A stretch of 64,000 nucleotides of DNA, taken from assembly GCF_011764585.1 (NCBI RefSeq), contig NZ_AP022853.1:2463501-2527500 (forward strand), in the 5' to 3' direction. A model generated the notes under the pieces. The model worked only from the letters and a program-made list of their open reading frames with translations, was not told the DNA's origin and did not search any database. Shown here piece after piece: positions 58,815-64,000 of the stretch. Source of the stretch: Sulfurimicrobium lacus (GTDB lineage: Bacteria > Pseudomonadota > Gammaproteobacteria > Burkholderiales > Sulfuricellaceae). Within the stretch, counting starts at the first letter, position 1, and every line of letters starts with the position of its first letter. A program made the position numbers and the translations under genes.

Positions 58815-60128
58815 TCAAGCGTTGAGTTGTTCCAGACGGATGCGCGTCACCTTGTCGGCGATGGTCGGCAACGCCTCGATCTTGGCGATCGCCTGATTGA
58901 TGGCCTTTTCCACGGTGAGGTGGGTGAGCAGGATGACATCAACCAGTTGCTCGCCTTCCGCCGGTTCCTTCTGCACCATGGCATCGATGGAAATACCCAG
59001 GTCGGCGAGGATGCGCGTCACGTCGGCTAGCACGCCCGGCTTATCGAACGCCTTGAGACGCAGGTAGTAGGAGGTATGGACGTCTTCGATCGACAGGATC
59101 GGCGCGTTGGACAGCGCATCGGGCTGGAACGCCAGATGCGGCACGCGGTTTTCCGGATCGGATGTCAGCATGCGCGTCACGTCCACCAGATCTGCCACCA
59201 CGGCGGAAGCGGTCGGTTCGGCGCCGGCGCCGCGGCCATAGTACATGGTCGCGCCGACTGCATCGCCCTTCACCAGCACCGCGTTCATCACGCCTTCAAC
59301 GTTGGCGATCAGGCGCGTGGCGGGGATCAGCGTGGGGTGCACGCGCAACTCGATGCCCTTGTCGGTGCGCTTGGTGATGCCCAGCAGCTTGATGCGGTAG
59401 CCCAGTTCCTCGGCGTAAGTGATGTCTTCCTTGGTGAGCTTGGAGATGCCTTCGGTATAGGCCTTGTCGAACTGCATCGGGATGCCGAAACCGATGGCGG
59501 ACATGATCATCAGCTTGTGGGCAGCGTCCACGCCTTCGATGTCGAAAGTCGGGTCGGCTTCGGCGTAGCCGAGGTCCTGCGCCTGCTTGAGCACGGTGTC
59601 GAACGACAGTCCCTTGTCGCGCATTTCGGACAGGATGAAGTTGGTGGTGCCGTTGATGATGCCGGCGATCCATTCGATGCGGTTGGCCGACAGGCCTTCG
59701 CGCAGCGCCTTGATGACCGGAATGCCGCCGGCCACGGCGGCTTCGAACGCCACCATCACGCCCTTGTCCTGCGCCGCCTTGAAAATCTCGTTGCCGTGCA
59801 CGGCCAGCAGCGCCTTGTTGGCGGTGACGACATGCTTGCCGTTGTTTATGGCTTGCAGCACCAGGTCCTTGGCCAGGGTATAGCCGCCGATCAGTTCGAC
59901 CACGATATCGATGTCGGGGTTGTTCACCACGTCCAGCGGGTTGGTTGTGATGGCCAGCTCGTTGCCGGCGAACTTGCGCGCTTTTTCCAGATCGCGCACG
60001 GCCGCCATGGTGACGCGGATTTCACGACCGGCGCGGCGGGTGATTTCGCCGGCGTTGCGGCGCAATACGGTGAGCGTGCCGCCGCCGACAGTGCCGAGGC
60101 CTAACAGTCCTACATTGATGGGTTTCAT
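58815..60128 (-). CDS. hom: Homoserine dehydrogenase
   Basis: A 437-aa enzyme making homoserine from aspartate semialdehyde. The N-terminal NAD(P) motif is VGLLGLGTVGGGTL, followed by ANKALLAVHGNEIF, EAAVAGGIPVIKALREGLSANRI and NGTTNFILSEM; a C-terminal ACT domain (about 350-430) is expected to bind threonine for feedback control. The ATG at 60128 (MKPINVGL) is preferred over one at 60146. Confidence 0.97.
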   Translation of the reverse strand: MKPINVGLLGLGTVGGGTLTVLRRNAGEITRRAGREIRVTMAAVRDLEKARKFAGNELAITTNPLDVVNNPDIDIVVELIGGYTLAKDLVLQAINNGKHVVTANKALLAVHGNEIFKAAQDKGVMVAFEAAVAGGIPVIKALREGLSANRIEWIAGIINGTTNFILSEMRDKGLSFDTVLKQAQDLGYAEADPTFDIEGVDAAHKLMIMSAIGFGIPMQFDKAYTEGISKLTKEDITYAEELGYRIKLLGITKRTDKGIELRVHPTLIPATRLIANVEGVMNAVLVKGDAVGATMYYGRGAGAEPTASAVVADLVDVTRMLTSDPENRVPHLAFQPDALSNAPILSIEDVHTSYYLRLKAFDKPGVLADVTRILADLGISIDAMVQKEPAEGEQLVDVILLTHLTVEKAINQAIAKIEALPTIADKVTRIRLEQLNA

Positions 60129-60158
60129 GTGCGTTATTAATTCCATAACTAAATTTTA

Positions 60159-60230
60159 AGCCACAGAGATCACAGAGGACACAGAGCCAGCGAGGGGGTT
60201 CCCTCTGTGATCTCTGTGTCCTCTGTGGCT
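60159..60230. repeat. Inverted repeat of the ccacagag type between alaA and hom
   Basis: agccacagagatcacagagg starts the left arm (60159-60186), and the right arm (60203-60230) is its reverse complement with four mismatches. Same family as 46789-46887. It may act as an RNA hairpin between the two genes. Confidence 0.75.
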
Positions 60231-60237
60231 CTAATAA

Positions 60238-61464
60238 TCAAGACCCATGACGCTTGCGGTACATTTCCAGGAAATGCGCGATGCGGCCGATGGCTTCCTG
60301 CAGGTCGTCCACATTCGGCAAAAACACCACGCGGAAGTGGTCCGGCGTCGGCCAGTTGAAGCCGCTGCCTTGCACCAGCAGCACTTTCTCTTCCAGCAGC
60401 AACTCCAGGATGAAATCCTGGTCGTTGTCGATCGGGTACATTTTCGGATCGAGGCGCGGGAACAAATACATCGCGCCTTGCGGTTTGGTGCAGGTGACGC
60501 CGGGAATGTCGGTCAGCATCGCGTGCGCCAGGTCGCGCTGGCGGCACAGGCGGCCGGTCGGCGCGACCAGGTCGTCGATGCTTTGATAACCGCCCAGCGC
60601 GGTCTGAATCGCATACTGGGCGGGTGCGTTGGAGCACAGACGCATCGAGGCCAGCATGGTGAGGCCCTCGGTATAGTCCTTGGCGTGGCGCTTCTCGCCC
60701 GACACCACCAGCCAGCCGGCGCGGTAGCCTGCGGCGCGGTAATTCTTGGACAGGCCGTTGAAGGTGACGAACAGCACGTCGTCCGCCAGCGAGGCGATGG
60801 AAGTGTGTTGCGCGCCGTCGTACAGCACCTTGTCGTAAATTTCGTCAGCGTAAATGATCAGCTGGTGCTGGCGCGCGATTTCCACCACTTCCTGCAGCAA
60901 TTCCACCGGGTACAGCGCACCGGTCGGATTATTGGGATTGATCAGCACGATGGCGCGGGTATTGGGTGTGATCTTGCCGCGAATATCGTCAAGGTCGGGG
61001 AACCAGCCGGCCTGCTCGTCGCAGATATAGTGGCGCGGCGTGCCGCCCGCCAGCGTCACGGCAGCGGTCCACAGCGGATAATCCGGCGCCGGGACCAGCA
61101 CTTCGTCGCCGGTGTTGAGCAAAGCCTGCATCGCCATCACGATCAGCTCGGACACGCCGTTGCCGATGTAGATGTCTTCCATCTGCACGTCGCGGATGTT
61201 CTTCTGCTGGGTGTAGTGCATCACCGCCTTGCGCGCGGAAAACAGGCCCTTTGAGTCGGTATAGCCGGAAGCGTTGGGCAGGTTGATGATGACGTCGTGA
61301 ACAATCTCTTCCGGCGTTTCGAAGCCGAACTGCGCGGGATTGCCGATATTCAGCTTGATGATGCGGTGGCCGTCCTCTTCCATCTGCCGCGCGCGCGCCA
61401 GCACCGGGCCACGGATGTCGTAGCAGACATTGTTGAGCTTGGTGGATTTGAGTATGGGCTGCAC
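60238..61464 (-). CDS. alaA: Alanine-synthesising aminotransferase, AlaA type
   Basis: A 408-aa class I aminotransferase of the AlaA group (glutamate-pyruvate). It starts MQPILKSTKLNNVCYDIRGP and has LNIGNPAQFGFETPEEIV, GNGVSELIVM, PAPDYPLWTAAVTLAGG, LINPNNPTGALYP, YADEIYDKVLYD and the PLP Lys in FNGLSKNYRAAGYRAGW. Upstream of hom and thrC, a common betaproteobacterial arrangement. Confidence 0.93.
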   Translation of the reverse strand: MQPILKSTKLNNVCYDIRGPVLARARQMEEDGHRIIKLNIGNPAQFGFETPEEIVHDVIINLPNASGYTDSKGLFSARKAVMHYTQQKNIRDVQMEDIYIGNGVSELIVMAMQALLNTGDEVLVPAPDYPLWTAAVTLAGGTPRHYICDEQAGWFPDLDDIRGKITPNTRAIVLINPNNPTGALYPVELLQEVVEIARQHQLIIYADEIYDKVLYDGAQHTSIASLADDVLFVTFNGLSKNYRAAGYRAGWLVVSGEKRHAKDYTEGLTMLASMRLCSNAPAQYAIQTALGGYQSIDDLVAPTGRLCRQRDLAHAMLTDIPGVTCTKPQGAMYLFPRLDPKMYPIDNDQDFILELLLEEKVLLVQGSGFNWPTPDHFRVVFLPNVDDLQEAIGRIAHFLEMYRKRHGS

Positions 61465-61570
61465 GGCTGGGTCCTTGTTTCTCTTCCGGGGTTCGCGACA
61501 CGGAATGTGCTTCGAGCCAAAAAGGCTATAATCTTACAAGACCGCGCCCCTCCCCGCAATTGGAACACAA

Positions 61571-61838
61571 GGAACCTCTGATTAAGTCAAACACGGATCG
61601 CGTTACATCGAAAACGGGCTTGAGTAAGGCGCGCGACGAAGGTCGTAGTGAGCCTACGATGCCAAGGAGTGCGACGCGGCTCAAGCCCGTTTTCGATGTA
61701 ACCCGGAGGGACGGGATATTGCGGGCACCAGGCGGTGTCGCGAGCCGCTGCTGCAGATCACTGCACGGCGCGACTCGCTTCTTGCCTGGCATCCCGCAGT
61801 ACCCCGTCGCGACCGCGTTTGACTTGATCAGAGGTTCC
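61571..61838. repeat. Structured element E3 (268 bp)
   Basis: Ends of about 30 bp (left ggaacctctgattaagtcaa from 61571; right arm to 61838) are inverted with three mismatches. Internal arms are a perfect 23-bp pair (61602-61624 with 61680-61702) and gcgggcaccaggc (61721-61733) with gcctggcatcccgc (61784-61797). It resembles E2 over the whole length, and E1 in architecture and core motifs. It ends 2 bases before the ATG at 61841, so the right arm (agaggttcc) also supplies the ribosome binding site region of that gene. Confidence 0.88.
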
Positions 61839-61840
61839 CT

Positions 61841-62209
61841 ATGAAACTGCACCTGCAGACCGCTACTGGTACATACCTTTTTACTTCCTACGGCACGGAC
61901 CATGTCGCCGTCAATGGCGTACGCCACGAACACAGCCTGATCGTGATGCCCGAACAGATCATCAAGGATTGGCAACCGGCGGAACCGAAGCTGCTGACAG
62001 CCGAGCATTTTTCCGCCCTGGCAAGCCTGGAACTGGAAATCCTGCTGCTCGGTACCGGCTCGAAATTGTGCTTCCCTTCCCCGCGCCTGATTCAGGCCAT
62101 GGCGCAACAAGGTATCGGGCTGGAAGCGATGGATACGTTCGCCGCCTGCCGCACCTACAATATTCTTGCGGGGGAAGGCAGGAAGGTTGCCGCGGCGCTG
62201 ATGCTTTAG
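61841..62209 (+). CDS. Mth938-like (DUF498) protein
   Basis: A 122-aa protein of the Mth938/Xcc1710 fold. It has AVNGVRHEHSLIVMP, LLLGTGSKLCFPSPRL and MDTFAACRTYNILAGEGRKVAAALML, the last being the family hallmark. Function unknown; homologues in mitochondria assist complex I assembly. Its start codon directly follows element E3. The stop codon overlaps the first base pairs of the microsatellite. Confidence 0.92.
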   Translation: MKLHLQTATGTYLFTSYGTDHVAVNGVRHEHSLIVMPEQIIKDWQPAEPKLLTAEHFSALASLELEILLLGTGSKLCFPSPRLIQAMAQQGIGLEAMDTFAACRTYNILAGEGRKVAAALML

Positions 62210-62266
62210 CTATCAGCTATCAGCTATCAGCTATCAGCTATCAGCTATCAGCTATCAGCTATCAGC
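62208..62266. repeat. Heptanucleotide microsatellite (tatcagc), about 8 copies
   Basis: The unit tatcagc is repeated without change over 59 bases directly after the Mth938-like gene. Such arrays vary in number by slippage. Confidence 0.95.
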
Positions 62267-62283
62267 AAGAGCAGAACCGGTTT

Positions 62284-62389
62284 GGCTGACTGCTGACTGC
62301 TGACTGCTGACTGCTGACTGCTGACTGCTGACTGCTGACTGCTGACTGCTGACTGCTGACTGCTGACTGCTGACTGCTGACTGCTGACT
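62284..62389. repeat. Heptanucleotide microsatellite (tgactgc), about 15 copies
   Basis: The unit ctgctga/tgactgc repeats without change over about 106 bases up to the stop codon of the HAD phosphatase on the minus strand (62388-62390). It shares sequence with the first array (tcagc/gctga core). It is a different array from the first, separated by 17 bases. Confidence 0.95.
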
Positions 62390-63038
62390 ATGGAAGAATG
62401 TCGCGAAAATCCCTGATCGCCGCAAAATCCCCCACATCCTTGTCCGGCAGGCGCGTATCGGGCCGGTACACGGCCAGCAGGTGCGCGATGCCGTAATCCC
62501 GCGCCGAGCGCAGCACCGGCAGGCTGTCATCCACCAGCAAGGTGCTCTGCGGCGCAAACGCTTCGACGGCCTGCAGCTTGTGCCAGAACTCGGGATGCTC
62601 CTTGGGCACGCCGATGTCGTGGGCGCAAACCACGGCGTCGAAATAGCCGCTCAGACGGGTTCTCTCCATTTTCAGCGCCAGGCTTTTGTGGTGGGCGTTG
62701 GTGACCAGCACGACTCTCTTTCCCGTTCCGCGCAATGCTGCCAGAAAGTCCACCACGTGGGGATGCACCGCGATGAGATGCGACACTTCTTCCTTCAGGC
62801 GGGCGATGTCCAGCTGCAGTTCGCGGCTCCAGTAGTCCACGCAGTACCAGTTCATGGTCCCTGCCACCTTGTCGTAGCGCGGGGCAAGCTCCTCCCTGGC
62901 GGCCTCATGGCTCAGGCCGCGTTGCTCGGCATAACGTTGCGGCACGTGCGTCAGCCAGAAGTGGTTATCGAAATGGAGGTCGAGCAAAGTCCCATCCATG
63001 TCCAAGAAAACGCTGTGTATGCCGGACCAGTCAATCAT
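62388..63038 (-). CDS. HAD-superfamily phosphatase, GMP/IMP nucleotidase-like
   Basis: A 216-aa HAD subfamily IA hydrolase. Motif I is FLDMDGTLLDLHFDN, motif II VLVTNAH, motif III the Lys in IGVPKEHPEFW, and motif IV LLVDDSLPVL. It resembles GMP/IMP nucleotidase YrfG. The stop codon is at the edge of a microsatellite. It is just downstream of the hybrid kinase gene, whose stop is 2 bases before its ATG. Confidence 0.88.
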   Translation of the reverse strand: MIDWSGIHSVFLDMDGTLLDLHFDNHFWLTHVPQRYAEQRGLSHEAAREELAPRYDKVAGTMNWYCVDYWSRELQLDIARLKEEVSHLIAVHPHVVDFLAALRGTGKRVVLVTNAHHKSLALKMERTRLSGYFDAVVCAHDIGVPKEHPEFWHKLQAVEAFAPQSTLLVDDSLPVLRSARDYGIAHLLAVYRPDTRLPDKDVGDFAAIRDFRDILP

Positions 63039-63039
63039 G

Positions 63040-64000
63040 TCACATCACCTCCAGGCGTTCATTCTTCGTGTCAAGGGCAAGGTCGACAGCAGCGAGAAAC
63101 TGATCCTGATTCAGCGGCTTCGCGAGGTAATTGCAGAAACCCGCTTTCAGGGATTTCTCGACCTGCTCAGCGGAGGCATCCGCTCCCATCGCGATCACCG
63201 GAACATCGCGCAAGCTATCGAATTCGCGCATCAGTTCCAAAGCATCGAAGCCGTCGAGGCCGGGTAAGTTCAAGTCCATCAGAATCAGATCCGGGGATTC
63301 GGACAATGCCATTCCCAGCGCCTGCTCTGCGCTGGTGGTGCAAGTCAGTAGAAGCTCAGGGCGGTGGCTCCTGATGAAACCATTTACCAGTTCGGCATTG
63401 GCCCGACCTTCTTCCACATAAAGCACGCGATGCGTCTGAGTTGTATCTCCGGAGTCAATTTCATCGCCCCCTTCACCCGCCATTTGGCTGTGCGATATCT
63501 CGTCATTACCGGGAAACACCTCTGGTATGTCGAGCCAGAAAGTAGTGCCCTGACCAACCTCGCTGATGACGCCCACACTCCCTCCCATCAATTCCGCAAG
63601 CCTCTTGACCACCGCCAGGCCTACGCCGGTGCCTTGCACATCGGTACCATCCGCTTCGAGGCGATTGAACGGCTGGAATAGCTCAGCCAGTTTGCTCTCC
63701 GGAATGCCTGGACCGGTGTCGCTCACGCTTACCCGTAACACGCCTCCTGGCATTTGTTCGCATTTCAGGTAAATTTCCCCGCCTTCGCGGTTGTATTTCA
63801 CAGCATTGGAAAGGTAGTTGAGGATGACCTGTTTAAGGCGGGTGTGATCGGCACGAACATGATGGGCGATGCAGGGCGTAATCTCGTCGTTCACCTGTAT
63901 ATGGCGTTCTGCAGCCAGCGGCATGAACAGACCGATGCATTCCCGCACCACTTCGGCCAGCAACAGGTCAGCCATTTGCATCTGCATCTTGCCGGCTTCG
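63040..64000 (-). CDS. Hybrid sensor histidine kinase, C-terminal part (cut by the window)
   Basis: The frame is open through the right edge of the window, where it reads EAGKMQMQM, a pattern that in such kinases follows the His dimerisation helix. Visible are the ATPase boxes (NYLSNAVKYNREGG, SVSDTGPGIPESKLAELFQPFNRLE, GTGVGLAVVKRLAELMGGSVGV) and then a receiver domain with phospho-acceptor Asp in DLILMDLNLPGLDG and the conserved Lys in NYLAKPL. The acidic pair at the start of the receiver reads VEE instead of the more usual VED. The 5' portion lies outside. Ligand unknown. Confidence 0.9.
   Translation of the reverse strand, partial: EAGKMQMQMADLLLAEVVRECIGLFMPLAAERHIQVNDEITPCIAHHVRADHTRLKQVILNYLSNAVKYNREGGEIYLKCEQMPGGVLRVSVSDTGPGIPESKLAELFQPFNRLEADGTDVQGTGVGLAVVKRLAELMGGSVGVISEVGQGTTFWLDIPEVFPGNDEISHSQMAGEGGDEIDSGDTTQTHRVLYVEEGRANAELVNGFIRSHRPELLLTCTTSAEQALGMALSESPDLILMDLNLPGLDGFDALELMREFDSLRDVPVIAMGADASAEQVEKSLKAGFCNYLAKPLNQDQFLAAVDLALDTKNERLEVM

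Noticed and set aside
62208-62390. Short direct repeats that could suggest a CRISPR array
   Set aside because: The units are 7 bases and run without spacers, so they are microsatellites.

Overview
The window reads as chromosomal DNA of a GC-rich betaproteobacterium. The support is the gene orders thrS-infC-rpmI-rplT-pheS-pheT-ihfA-merR-tRNA-Pro, alaA-hom-thrC, rpfE-recJ and hpnC-hpnD-hpnE, a single-chain purL, and an inactive-HD RelA. Placement near Nitrosomonadales (Gallionella or Sulfuricella-like) is a guess from gene content only.

Layout. 1-8157: a short unassigned leader region, then a minus-strand translation operon with tRNA-Pro(GGG) and tRNA-Val(GAC). infC appears to start at an ATC codon, and a strong hairpin terminator separates rplT from pheS. 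8217-12191: purL. 12368-28284: an accessory block on the minus strand. It holds HlyD- and HlyB-type type I secretion genes, a 2714-aa RTX protein with an N-terminal lipase-like domain, a lipoprotein gene directly upstream, a REP-associated (RAYT) transposase element with 20-bp inverted ends, a second and shorter lipase-like gene with its own related lipoprotein gene, and a frameshifted scrap of a third unit. 28791-31759: a glycosyltransferase / HEAT repeat / TPR trio. 31871-33822: DUF3330 protein, nnrDE and tRNA-Ala(GGC). 33904-46757: a periplasmic binding protein paired with a GGDEF-EAL protein, relA, comEC, a CHASE-PAS-GGDEF protein, lolD, lolC/E and sixA. 46952-53743 (plus strand): rpfE-like, recJ, MgtC/DUF4010 membrane protein, HDOD protein, cheD and rlmF. 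53786-57347: tRNA-Leu(UAG) and the hopanoid/squalene genes hpnC, hpnD and hpnE. 57325-61464 (minus): thrC, hom, alaA. 61841-64000: an Mth938-like protein, two heptanucleotide microsatellites, a HAD phosphatase and the 3' part of a hybrid histidine kinase.

Two things stand out. (1) The lipase/lipoprotein pair occurs twice, with remnants of a third, beside dedicated type I secretion genes. This layout would fit a secreted lipase toxin with lipoprotein immunity proteins, but a chaperone or accessory role for the lipoproteins is equally open. (2) Three elements of about 266-269 bp (47986-48251, 53966-54234, 61571-61838) each have long terminal inverted repeats enclosing two further long hairpins. 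All three end 2-10 bp before the start codon of a plus-strand gene. Two are close copies. The third keeps the architecture and core motifs with different stem sequences, which would be expected of a conserved folded RNA or DNA structure.

Several other dispersed palindromic intergenic repeats occur (46789-46887, 55074-55191, 58743-58807, 60159-60230). No CRISPR array, prophage or complete IS was seen.
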